64,000 bases of DNA from Archangium lansingense (lineage in GTDB: Bacteria > Myxococcota > Myxococcia > Myxococcales > Myxococcaceae): the NCBI RefSeq assembly GCF_026626635.1, contig NZ_JAPNKA010000001.1, forward strand, positions 434,001-498,000, given 5' to 3'. Made by a program: the position numbers and the translations under genes. The notes below the pieces were generated by a model that saw only the letters and a list, made by a program, of their open reading frames with translations, was not told the origin of the DNA and ran no database searches. The first letter of the stretch is position 1, and the number at the start of each line of letters is the position of its first letter. Shown here piece after piece: positions 34,188 to 42,040 of the stretch.

Positions 34188-34562
34188 TCACGCCCGCTTG
34201 CGCATGCGGAAGCGCCGGAGCGGATGCGTGCCCGGCCCGGCCGCCTCTTGCGACACGTGCTGGAAGTAGGAGAAGCGGTACTCCGCCCACAGCACCACGT
34301 AGGCCACCCCGAAGATTGCCGTGGCCACCACCGACCACCACGACACCGCGAAGGCGAGGCTCACCAGCGCCGACACCACGCACACCACCCCGATGCCCAA
34401 CGCAACATCTCGGCGCCGGGGCGACTCCGACATGGCCAGGCCCATGGAGATGAGTGCCATCGCCAACAGCAGCCACGCCAGCGTGAAGGCCTCCCGGGCA
34501 TACAGGAGGGCAATCGAAAGCAGGAACAATCCCAATCCGAACAGGCCCAACCCACCGTCCAT
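34188..34562 (-). CDS. Four-helix membrane protein of unknown function
   Basis: 124 aa; AAAGGAGGAGG precedes the ATG at 34562. Four hydrophobic segments: GLFGLGLFLLSIALLYA, FTLAWLLLAMALISMGLAM, VALGIGVVCVVSALVSLAFA and VVATAIFGVAYVVLWAEY. The tail ends LRRFRMRKRA, basic and cytoplasmic. No family recognised. Divergent from the Mla operon. Confidence 0.6.
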   Translation of the reverse strand: MDGGLGLFGLGLFLLSIALLYAREAFTLAWLLLAMALISMGLAMSESPRRRDVALGIGVVCVVSALVSLAFAVSWWSVVATAIFGVAYVVLWAEYRFSYFQHVSQEAAGPGTHPLRRFRMRKRA

Positions 34563-34753
34563 GAGGTGCCTCCTCCTTTGGAGTACCCAGTAGCAAGGGT
34601 TCAGGCCCTAACATCCGCATCTGTCCACCAGTGGAGGAACGCTCGGCGCGGCGTGCGCCCGGCACGTCCGGCAGCCCTCCGCGTGGCAGGCATTCAACCT
34701 TTTATTCCCGCGGGAACTCACCACCCCTTGCACGGGTGCCTACCCTCGCGGCG

Positions 34754-35269
34754 ATGATGAGGGGAGCCGTCCGCCACGTCCTTCCGCTGTTGTTGCTGCT
34801 CGCGCCAGCCGTGGGTTGCCACCGAGGGGTGCGCTTCGAGAACCAGGTGTTCTCCAAGCCCGGGGTGCGCTACCGCGTGGGTGCGCTGCCGCATGTCTGG
34901 GAGCGGGTGAAGCTCTCTCAAAACGACCTGGCCTGGTACACCGAGCAGACGGGCCATGCGCTGTCGGTGAACTCCACCTGCCGCGAGCACGAGGACGCGC
35001 CGCTGGACGTGCTCACCCGCCACCTGGTGATGGGCTTCACCGAGCGGCTGGAGCTGGAGCAGCAGAAGGTGGTGGTGGATGAGCGCGAGGGTTTGCGCTC
35101 GCGCTACCGGGCCAAGCTGGACGGCGTGCCGGTGGAGCTGCTCTTCCTGGTGCTGAAGAAGAACCAGTGCATCTACGACTTCACCTACGTGGCGCCGCTG
35201 GGGCGCTACGAGGAACGGCTCGAGGGCTTCGAGTCGCTGGTGCGCGGCTTCCACGCGGAGGACGTGTGA
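34754..35269 (+). CDS. Lipoprotein at head of Mla-type operon
   Basis: 171 aa from MMRGAVRHVLPLLLLLAPAV with lipobox VGC (Cys22). The mature part is a compact alpha/beta domain (RVKLSQNDLAWYTEQTGHAL, DVLTRHLVMGFTERLELEQQ, VELLFLVLKKNQCIYDFTY). Its TGA overlaps the mlaE ATG by one base (TGATG), so expression is coupled. In other bacteria Mla systems use a lipoprotein (MlaA) or periplasmic carrier (MlaC); this protein is not recognisably either. I infer a periplasm-facing helper for lipid transport. Confidence 0.65.
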   Translation: MMRGAVRHVLPLLLLLAPAVGCHRGVRFENQVFSKPGVRYRVGALPHVWERVKLSQNDLAWYTEQTGHALSVNSTCREHEDAPLDVLTRHLVMGFTERLELEQQKVVVDEREGLRSRYRAKLDGVPVELLFLVLKKNQCIYDFTYVAPLGRYEERLEGFESLVRGFHAEDV

Positions 35270-36114
35270 TGGCGACAGGGACCGAGCTGCACCATCCTCA
35301 CTATCGGCACCACCGGCCAGTGGAGTCCTCTCAGGCGGGGGCCATTGGCACGGAGGTCGGCACCTTTGGCCAGCGACTGCGGGCGCGGTTGGAGCGGCTG
35401 GGCTCGCTCATCGTGATGACGGGCCAGGTGGCGGTGCGCGCGGTGAGCCCGCCGTTCTCCCCCTCCGCGCTCGTCTACCAGGTGGAGGCGCTGGGCGTGC
35501 GCTCCCTGCCCATCGCCCTGCTGACGGCCATCTTCGCGGGGCTCGTCATCTCCCTGCAGTTCGGCTTCTTCCTGGGGCGCTTCGGCGTGCAGTACACGGT
35601 GGGCCGGGTGGTGGTGCTCTCTCTGTTCCGCGAGCTGTCCCCGGTGCTCATCGCCCTCACGGTGGGGGCGCGCGTGGGCTCGGGCATCGCCGCGGAGCTG
35701 GGCTCCATGACGGTCACCGAGCAGGTGGATGCCATCCGCGCCCTGGGGGCGGACCCGCTGCGCAAGTTGGTGGTGCCCCGGGTGCTCGCATGCCTGGTGC
35801 TCATGCCAGCGCTCACGGTGCTCGCGGACGTCATCGGCATGCTGGCCGGCGCCCTGGTGGTGAAGGTGCAATACGACATCAGCTACCACCTCTTCTTTCA
35901 GGGCGCGCTGCAGACGGTGTTGATGAGTGACTTCATCTCCGGCGTCATCAAGGGCTTCGTCTTCGGGGGAATCGTCGGAGTGGTGGGCTGCTTCCGCGGG
36001 CTCACCGTCGAGGGCGGCACCGAGGGCGTGGGCCGCGCCACCACCCAGACGGTGGCCACCACCTCCGTCACGGTCTGCCTGGCTGACTTCTTCATCACCA
36101 AGCTCACCCTGTAA
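35269..36114 (+). CDS. mlaE: MlaE-family ABC permease (lipid transport)
   Basis: 281 aa. The MlaE permease motif is clear: SLPIALLTAIFAGLVISLQF, LFRELSPVLIALTVGARVGS, GIAAELGSMTVTEQVDAIRA, LGADPLRKLVVPRVLA, and VFGGIVGVVGCFRGL. It has five or six membrane segments. With the ATPase and MCE proteins it forms an inner membrane complex that moves phospholipids between inner and outer membranes, keeping outer leaflet asymmetry. The N-terminal 40 residues (His/Pro/Gly-rich) are an unusual extension. One-base overlap with the upstream lipoprotein gene. Confidence 0.92.
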   Translation: MATGTELHHPHYRHHRPVESSQAGAIGTEVGTFGQRLRARLERLGSLIVMTGQVAVRAVSPPFSPSALVYQVEALGVRSLPIALLTAIFAGLVISLQFGFFLGRFGVQYTVGRVVVLSLFRELSPVLIALTVGARVGSGIAAELGSMTVTEQVDAIRALGADPLRKLVVPRVLACLVLMPALTVLADVIGMLAGALVVKVQYDISYHLFFQGALQTVLMSDFISGVIKGFVFGGIVGVVGCFRGLTVEGGTEGVGRATTQTVATTSVTVCLADFFITKLTL

Positions 36115-36121
36115 CTCCGAG

Positions 36122-36943
36122 ATGCTCTTCCGCCACCGCCCACCCCGCTTGCAGTTCCGGCCGCCTCAGCAGGGCGAGGAGCTCATTCGCTTCGAGCACC
36201 TGCAGAAGTCCTTCGGGCCCAAGCGCGTCTTCGATGATCTGCAGCTCTCCGTGTACGCGGGCGAGACCCTCACGGTGATTGGAGGCTCGGGCACGGGCAA
36301 GAGCGTGCTGCTCAAATGCCTCATCGGGCTGCTGCGCTCGGATGCCGGACGCATCCTCTTCGAGGGGCAGGATTTGACCGGCTTCCACGAGGAGGACTTC
36401 ATCGGCGTGCGCCGGCACGTGGCGATGGTGTTCCAAGGCGCGGCGCTGTTCGACTCGCTGACGGTGGGGGAGAACATTGCCTATCCACTGCGCGAGCACT
36501 TCCCGGACATGTCGCCCGACGAGATTCGCGAGCGGGTGGCCCGGAAGCTGGAGCTGGTGAACCTGCCGGGCGTCGAGGAGATGCGGCCCGCGGACCTGTC
36601 GGGCGGCATGAAGAAGCGGGTGGGATTGGCGAGAGCCATTGCCACGGATCCAGAGGTCATCCTCTGGGACGAGCCCACCACGGGGTTGGATCCTGTCACC
36701 ACCGAGAACATCAACCAGATGATTCGTTCCATGCAGAAGCAGCTCGGGTGCACGTCCATCGTGGTGACGCACGACATGATGAGTGCCTTCACGGTCTCGG
36801 ACCGGATCGCCATGCTGGCCAACCGGCGCATCGTCCAGGTGGGGTCGCCGGAGGAGATGAGGGACTCCACGCTGCCGGAGGTGCGGGCCTTCCTGGATGC
36901 GCGGCGGCAGGAGTTCCGGACTCAGGAGGAGGTGGCGCAATGA
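36122..36943 (+). CDS. mlaF: MlaF-family ABC transporter ATPase
   Basis: 273 aa. Walker A GGSGTGKSVLLK (about 59-70), Q-loop VFQGAALFDSLTV, signature LSGGMKKRVGLARAIATD and Walker B VILWDEPTTGLDP, followed by the H-loop VTHDM. The FQGAALFDSLTV and SGGMKKRV variants are hallmarks of MlaF/Ttg2A ATPases. It powers the MlaE permease. It starts 7 bases after mlaE and its TGA overlaps the MCE gene start by 4 bases (ATGA). Confidence 0.94.
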   Translation: MLFRHRPPRLQFRPPQQGEELIRFEHLQKSFGPKRVFDDLQLSVYAGETLTVIGGSGTGKSVLLKCLIGLLRSDAGRILFEGQDLTGFHEEDFIGVRRHVAMVFQGAALFDSLTVGENIAYPLREHFPDMSPDEIRERVARKLELVNLPGVEEMRPADLSGGMKKRVGLARAIATDPEVILWDEPTTGLDPVTTENINQMIRSMQKQLGCTSIVVTHDMMSAFTVSDRIAMLANRRIVQVGSPEEMRDSTLPEVRAFLDARRQEFRTQEEVAQ

Positions 36944-38193
36944 GCCTCTTCAGCACCACATTGGCGGAGAAGCGCCTCGCGCTGCGGGTGGGCACGTTCG
37001 TGGCGGTGGTGTTGGCACTGGCCGGGCTCATCGTCTTCCTCATTGGAGAGGAGTCGCGCATGTTCGAGAAGGAGGTGACGTTCCACACCTACTTCGAGAA
37101 CGTGGAGGGCTTGTCGGACGACTCGCCGGTGTGGCTGGGCGGCCTGGAGGTGGGACGGGTGGCCGGGGTGGATTTCCCCTCCAAGCCCGGGGACAAGCGG
37201 CTGGAGGTGAAGCTGCGGATGAGCGCGCAGCACGCGCAGCGGGTGCGTCAGGACTCGGTGGCGCGGCTGTCGAGCCTGGGCGTGCTGGGAGACAAGGCGG
37301 TGGACATCACCGTCGGCTCGCCGAATCAGGCGCAGGTGCCGCCGGGCGGGGAGATTCCGAGCTCGAGTGGGGCGGACATGTCCTCGCTGATGAAGAACGC
37401 GGCGCAGGTGATGGAGGACTCGGTGGCGGTGAGCCGCGCGGTGCGCGAGATGGTGGAGGAGTTCGCCGAGCCCCAGGTGGCCGAGGACCTGGCCGCCAGC
37501 GTTCACAGCCTGCGGATGCTGCTCGAGGAGGTGGAGAAGGGAGACGGCGCCCTGCACGCGCTCATCTACGACAAGCAGACGGGCAAGGAGATAAAGCGGT
37601 TGCTGGCGAATGCCTCGCGCACGGCGCTGCGGATGGAGAAGGCGATGGGGCACGTGGAGGGGCTGCTCAATGAGGTGCACAACGGCGACGGCACGGCGCA
37701 CGCGCTCATCTACGGCCAGGAGGGAGCCAAGGCGCTGGGCGAGCTGGGGGCCGCGGCGGAGCAGCTCGCGGTGCTGATGGAGGACGCGAGGAAGAATCCG
37801 GACGGCGCGGTGCACAAGCTCGTCTACGGGGACGCGGGCAACATGCTGGCGGACCTGGGGAGCGCGGCGGCGGACATCAAGCAGATCACCTCCATGGTGG
37901 CGCGGGGCGAGGGCTCGCTGGGCGGCATCCTGAAGGATCCAACGGTGTACGAGGATCTCCGGGAGGTGGTGGGCAACATGCGGCGCAACAAGGTGCTGCG
38001 CACGCTGGTGCGCTTCGCCATCAGCAACAACGAGAACGTGCAGTACGTGGGGCGGCCCATCGAGCCGCCGAAGGATGACGAGTCTCGGCGGGGAGTCGGA
38101 GGCGCGGGCGAGCCCACGCCAGAATCTCCGAAGCCGCCGCCGCTCATCCTGCCGCTGCCGCCACCCGTGCCTTCAGGGGGAAGTGTTCCCTAA
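36940..38193 (+). CDS. mlaD: MlaD/MCE-domain lipid transport protein with repeats
   Basis: 417 aa. One N-terminal membrane helix (VGTFVAVVLALAGLIVFLIG) is followed by the MCE domain (about 45-125: FHTYFENVEGLSDDSPVWLG, GLEVGRVAGVDF, VARLSSLGVLGDKAVDITVG). MCE proteins form hexamers that carry lipids across the periplasm. The long C-terminal region is helical with three similar units, GDGALHALIYDKQ, GDGTAHALIYGQE and PDGAVHKLVYGDA, about 45 residues apart, and ends in a proline-rich tail. The length is more than twice that of E. coli MlaD; the extension may form a needle-like helical channel as in longer MCE proteins. Confidence 0.9.
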   Translation: MSLFSTTLAEKRLALRVGTFVAVVLALAGLIVFLIGEESRMFEKEVTFHTYFENVEGLSDDSPVWLGGLEVGRVAGVDFPSKPGDKRLEVKLRMSAQHAQRVRQDSVARLSSLGVLGDKAVDITVGSPNQAQVPPGGEIPSSSGADMSSLMKNAAQVMEDSVAVSRAVREMVEEFAEPQVAEDLAASVHSLRMLLEEVEKGDGALHALIYDKQTGKEIKRLLANASRTALRMEKAMGHVEGLLNEVHNGDGTAHALIYGQEGAKALGELGAAAEQLAVLMEDARKNPDGAVHKLVYGDAGNMLADLGSAAADIKQITSMVARGEGSLGGILKDPTVYEDLREVVGNMRRNKVLRTLVRFAISNNENVQYVGRPIEPPKDDESRRGVGGAGEPTPESPKPPPLILPLPPPVPSGGSVP

Positions 38194-38290
38194 ACGCTAT
38201 CTCTCTTTGAGAGACGTCATCGTGGATTGACTCTCGCGAGACCCGGGTGGTCTCGTGCGCGCGCTGCATCCACGACGTCTCGGAGGGGAC

Positions 38291-39742
38291 ATGCGTTCAC
38301 GGATGAGCAGGCACCTGGGCTCGATCCTTCGGCTCGAGCAGGCTCCGACGCTTCGCGCCCTGGCGGTGGAAGCCAGGGGGGTGAAGCCCCTGATTCGTAC
38401 CGAGCCGGTGCTTCCCCCCGAGTTCTCCTGGCATGACTACGCGGTCCTGTTGCTTCACATCGCCGCGGAGGTCGAGCACGCCCTGATGGTGCAGTACCTG
38501 TATGCCGCCTACTCGCTGGGTGGACCGCAGGTGCCTCCGAAGCACCGCGATCGGGTGCGGCACTGGCAGGAGGTGGTGCTGGGCATCGCCAAGGAGGAGA
38601 TGGGGCACCTCATCACCGTTCAGAACGTGCTGCGCCTGATTGGTGGGCCGCTGAACCTCGACCGCGAGGACTACCCGTGGGGCAATGACTTCTACCCCTT
38701 CGAGTTCACCCTCGAGCCGCTGACGAAGGATTCGCTGGCCCGCTACATCTTCGCGGAGATGCCGGCCGGCTGGGACACCGAGGAGGCTCGGGAGATCAAG
38801 AAGCGCGCGGCGAAGGGTTCCTCCGGCCAGCCTCTGCACCGCGTTGGTGAGCTGTATGACCGGATGCAGAAGATCCTCGCCAACCCGGAGTATGTGAAGG
38901 AGGCGGACTTCCAGGCCGCCACCACGACCTTCCAGGCCTCGTGGGACGAGTGGGGGCGCGGCTACATGCGCGGCGCTCGGGGACAGGCCACTTCCTCCCG
39001 TCGCCAGAGCACGCCCGATGTCATCGTTCAGCCGGTGAGCTCTCGGGACGAAGCCGTCGAGGCGCTGGCCGCTGTCGGCAAGCAGGGCGAGGCACGCTTC
39101 TACGACCAGGACCTGGAGGAGCGCTCGCACTTCCGCCGCTTCCTGGAAATCTACCGGGAGTATCCAGAGGGCGAGTGGACGCCCACGAGGCCGGTGCCCA
39201 TCAACCCGAAGACGGTGATGGACCTGAACGCCAACCAGGTGGTGCGCTCCTTCAAGGCGGTGTCCCGCGGTGGCGCCGCACCCCCGAGCGCCAACATCAC
39301 CCACCCCGAGTCCTCCAGGTGGGCGCATCTGTTCAACCTGCGCTACCGGATGCTGCTGGTGAACCTCTCGCACGCCTATGAGCTCGCCGGAGCCATCGGC
39401 CAGGGGGATGTGCTCACCGCACGCGGCCTGCTCATCAACCGCACCTTCGGTGAGATGTACAACGTGCGCTCCATCTCCAACATCCTGGTGGAGCTGCCGC
39501 TGGACGAGTCGGGGTCCGGTGTGGTGGCCGCGCCTCCCTTCGAGATGCCCTACTCGTTGGACTTGCCCCCCACGGAGGCGGACCGGTGGCGGCTCCACCG
39601 CGACCTGCTGGAGGCGTCCCAGAACCTCACCCGGCAGCTTCGCGAGCTCTACCCGAACCGGCACACCGACTACCTCCGCGCCCTGGAGGACCTGGACGCC
39701 GAGGCCCTGGCGAGCGTCCGGAAGATGATCCCGAAGTCCTGA
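38291..39742 (+). CDS. Ferritin-like domain protein (VioB/RebD C-terminal type)
   Basis: 483 aa from the ATG at 38291, chosen for the GGAGGGGAC just upstream; a GTG 36 bases earlier is an alternative. Residues 55-170 match the ferritin-like domain (PF12902) found in iminophenyl-pyruvate dimer synthases VioB, RebD and StaD: VEHALMVQYLYAAYSL, IAKEEMGHLITVQNVLRLIG, EFTLEPLTKDSLARYIFAEM. Metal ligands likely include Glu60/Glu62 and ExxH at Glu103/His106, with a second ExxH in LEERSHFRRF. VioB/RebD couple two tryptophan-derived imines in indole pigment synthesis, but no other violacein gene is here. It heads a five-gene set with quinoprotein-like and modification genes; a role in cofactor or substrate oxidation is inferred. 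Confidence 0.7.
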   Translation: MRSRMSRHLGSILRLEQAPTLRALAVEARGVKPLIRTEPVLPPEFSWHDYAVLLLHIAAEVEHALMVQYLYAAYSLGGPQVPPKHRDRVRHWQEVVLGIAKEEMGHLITVQNVLRLIGGPLNLDREDYPWGNDFYPFEFTLEPLTKDSLARYIFAEMPAGWDTEEAREIKKRAAKGSSGQPLHRVGELYDRMQKILANPEYVKEADFQAATTTFQASWDEWGRGYMRGARGQATSSRRQSTPDVIVQPVSSRDEAVEALAAVGKQGEARFYDQDLEERSHFRRFLEIYREYPEGEWTPTRPVPINPKTVMDLNANQVVRSFKAVSRGGAAPPSANITHPESSRWAHLFNLRYRMLLVNLSHAYELAGAIGQGDVLTARGLLINRTFGEMYNVRSISNILVELPLDESGSGVVAAPPFEMPYSLDLPPTEADRWRLHRDLLEASQNLTRQLRELYPNRHTDYLRALEDLDAEALASVRKMIPKS

Positions 39743-39776
39743 GCCGCACCCGCTCCGCCTCACCGGAGGACCTGGC

Positions 39777-41171
39777 GTGACCATCAAGGAACTGCGAATC
39801 CTTCCCCCCCTGGCCATCGCGCGTCTTGGCGAGGCCTCGGAGCCGCTCGACAACTACGAGCTGGAGGTGGACCCCGAGGATCCACTCGGGTACCGGCGCC
39901 TGCGGCCGGCCCCCACCTTCCGCGTGGACCCGGTGACGGGTGCCATCTCGGCGTTCATGCCCGAGGAGATCCGCTTCAAGTCGCCCGAGGGCCATATCCG
40001 GCCCGTGGCTCCCTTCCTCGAGGTGTGGGCGGTCACCTCGAACGACAGCCTGGTGCCGCTCACCCAGGAGCTGCTCGCGCAGAATGGGCTGCGTCCCTCG
40101 GATGTGAAGTGGGAGGTGCGGGTCGGCAACATCAAGCCCTTCCGGCGCACCGGGGACAAGAATGACAAGATCCTCGCGAGCACCGGACGCTTCTCCGACC
40201 ACGACGTCCACCCGCTGCGGGGTGAGTGCCGCAACTTCCGCACGGGCAAGGTGCTGCCGCTGGGCTCGGTGCGCTACATCCGCCCCACCGATGAGTTCCC
40301 GGAGATCCGCCTGCGCTTCACCCCCGCCGCCGGCAAGGTGTACGGCGCCAGCGAGGAGACGCCGGGGTCGGACGGCAAGCCCACCCGGGACGAGAACATC
40401 GCGGACGTCATCTATGACCCGAAGAAGGGCAAGTGGCAGGGCTACGCCGAGAGTTCGGGCCCGACGCTGACCATGCCCGCGCAGATCTACGCCGGCTTCG
40501 CGCGGGGTGATGAGCAGGTGAGCTTCGGGTACCTCGACGACGAGTGCGATGGTCTGGTCCATGTGCAGCTCAAGCTCAAGGGCGCGGCGGAGCCTCTGAA
40601 GGCCTTCGCCCGTATCGGCGCGGGGCCGCCCGCCTTCGCGCCGGACAGCTTCCCGGTGCGCACGGTGGCCGATGACCTGGACCAGGCGCTCAACGGCACG
40701 GATGCGAGCGCGCGCGACGCCTCGCTCGAGGCGGCCGAGGACATCGTCCGGCGGGCCTTCGAGACCGTCCGGTTGATGAACACCGCGGTGATGAATGGCA
40801 ACACGGTGAACGGCCAGGTGGACGTGGCCAGCACCATGGTGCGCCAGGACACGGCGGACACCGGCCGCCTCTTCGAGCCCATCATGGCTCCCTCGCTGGT
40901 GGACAACCTCACCATCAAAGCCCTGCACCAGAACGTCTTCACGGCGCTGCGCAGCGGGGCGGCGCCCTGGTTCTCGGACGTGTTGCGGCGTCATGACGAG
41001 GTGGGTGACCTGAGCAACAAGGGACGGCGCAAGATGCCCGCGCTGATGCGAGGGGCGGACGGACGGGCCCTGACGCTCACCCGCCGGCAGGTGGACATCA
41101 TCCGCAAGGCCGCGCGAAAGGCCCAGTTCCAGAAGGCCGCGTCGGGCAAGGACGGGGAGGAGACGGAATGA
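39777..41171 (+). CDS. LodA/GoxA-like oxidase, N-terminal part (split gene)
   Basis: 464 aa, no signal peptide. It opens IKELRILPPLAIARLGEASE, which is the pattern of LodA-family quinoprotein N-termini (I..I.PPIGIARLGNS), with IRPVAPFLEVWA shortly after. The end, MPALMRGADGRALTLTRRQV, corresponds to the LodA stretch (LTLT..Q..LL..WA) that lies just before the C-terminal cofactor half. LodA and GoxA oxidise the epsilon-amine of lysine or glycine using a cysteine tryptophylquinone (CTQ) made from their own Cys and Trp. Those residues are expected in the next gene, whose ATG overlaps this TGA by 4 bases. Family assignment is from remembered motifs, not a search. Confidence 0.6.
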   Translation: MTIKELRILPPLAIARLGEASEPLDNYELEVDPEDPLGYRRLRPAPTFRVDPVTGAISAFMPEEIRFKSPEGHIRPVAPFLEVWAVTSNDSLVPLTQELLAQNGLRPSDVKWEVRVGNIKPFRRTGDKNDKILASTGRFSDHDVHPLRGECRNFRTGKVLPLGSVRYIRPTDEFPEIRLRFTPAAGKVYGASEETPGSDGKPTRDENIADVIYDPKKGKWQGYAESSGPTLTMPAQIYAGFARGDEQVSFGYLDDECDGLVHVQLKLKGAAEPLKAFARIGAGPPAFAPDSFPVRTVADDLDQALNGTDASARDASLEAAEDIVRRAFETVRLMNTAVMNGNTVNGQVDVASTMVRQDTADTGRLFEPIMAPSLVDNLTIKALHQNVFTALRSGAAPWFSDVLRRHDEVGDLSNKGRRKMPALMRGADGRALTLTRRQVDIIRKAARKAQFQKAASGKDGEETE

Positions 41172-42040
41172 AGAAGCTGGATCCGAAGAACCTGTCCGCA
41201 CAGCTCCACTATCGGGCCGCCGGCAATCCTCCCGGCACGATGCCCTCGTCCGCCATCTCCAACTGCTTCCCGGGGCTGGAGTTCGACTTCCGCAGCGTGT
41301 GGCGCCGCATCTTCGTCGGCATCGAGATGCACGAGGCGGACAACTACGTGCTCAAGACGGACCGCGGCTTCGAGCACCTGCTTCATCATCGGCTGTTGCG
41401 CGTGGATGGCCATCCGCTCGTCGTGCCCGTCATGGGCCCCCAGCGCCCCGGAGCCGATCCCATCCAGCTGACCAACTCGGCCAACCCCGAGGGCGTCGCC
41501 TTCATGGAGTGGTCCAACGTCCTGGCGGAGGTGCTGCAGGCCAAGGCGGGCAAGAAGGTCCGGTGCGAGTTCACCCTGGAGGAGTCGCCGAAGCCGGCCG
41601 CCATCCCCAAGGACAAGAAGAAGCTGCTCGCGGTGGACTTGGAACTGAGGCCCTTCTTCGCGCGGGGCGCGCAGGGCCCCTTGGCCGTCATCGCCGAGGA
41701 GTTGGCCGAGCCGGGCGAGTTGACCCAGGGCCTGTGCTCGCCGTGGCAGAACGACTACCGCGAGTGCGCCTGCTACTACTGGGCCGCGAGTCGCCCGGAC
41801 TACGTGAGCGTGGAGCAGGGCCCGCAGGGCACCAGCGTGGGCATCAACTGGCTCCAGAAGGAGCGCGGCCCCGAGGCTCCCCAGCAGTACGTGTTGGACA
41901 ACCGCGAGGACACCCGGCTCCTCTCCTATGACGACCTGTTCCGCCACTGGCAGGAGTCCCTGCACTTCCAGGTGGAGGGCCGGGACCGGGACGTGGTGAC
42001 ACTGCCGGAGGGAGCGTCCACGGATGAGCGCTCCAAGTGA
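41168..42040 (+). CDS. LodA/GoxA-like oxidase, C-terminal part with probable CTQ site
   Basis: 290 aa. Phrases expected in the LodA C-terminal half are present: SNCFPGLEFDFRSVWRRIFV (Cys33) and ELTQGLCSPWQNDYRECACY then YWAASRPDYV, comparable to LTR.MAVPWQ.D...C and FWPARVPNQV of LodA-type proteins. Candidate cofactor residues are Cys33, Cys190, Cys200, Cys202 and Trp205. In the LodA-type pattern the cofactor Cys follows PG; here that place is Leu37 and the Cys lies four residues earlier, so the crosslink may differ. The gene overlaps the first part by 4 bases and the radical SAM gene by 17. With its partner it totals 754 residues, close to LodA (about 726). Confidence 0.6.
   Translation: MKKLDPKNLSAQLHYRAAGNPPGTMPSSAISNCFPGLEFDFRSVWRRIFVGIEMHEADNYVLKTDRGFEHLLHHRLLRVDGHPLVVPVMGPQRPGADPIQLTNSANPEGVAFMEWSNVLAEVLQAKAGKKVRCEFTLEESPKPAAIPKDKKKLLAVDLELRPFFARGAQGPLAVIAEELAEPGELTQGLCSPWQNDYRECACYYWAASRPDYVSVEQGPQGTSVGINWLQKERGPEAPQQYVLDNREDTRLLSYDDLFRHWQESLHFQVEGRDRDVVTLPEGASTDERSK

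Noticed and set aside
38200..38214. Small hairpin TCTCTC-TTT-GAGAGA after the MCE gene
   Set aside because: Only a 6-bp stem with a 3-base loop and no T-run; too weak to call a terminator.
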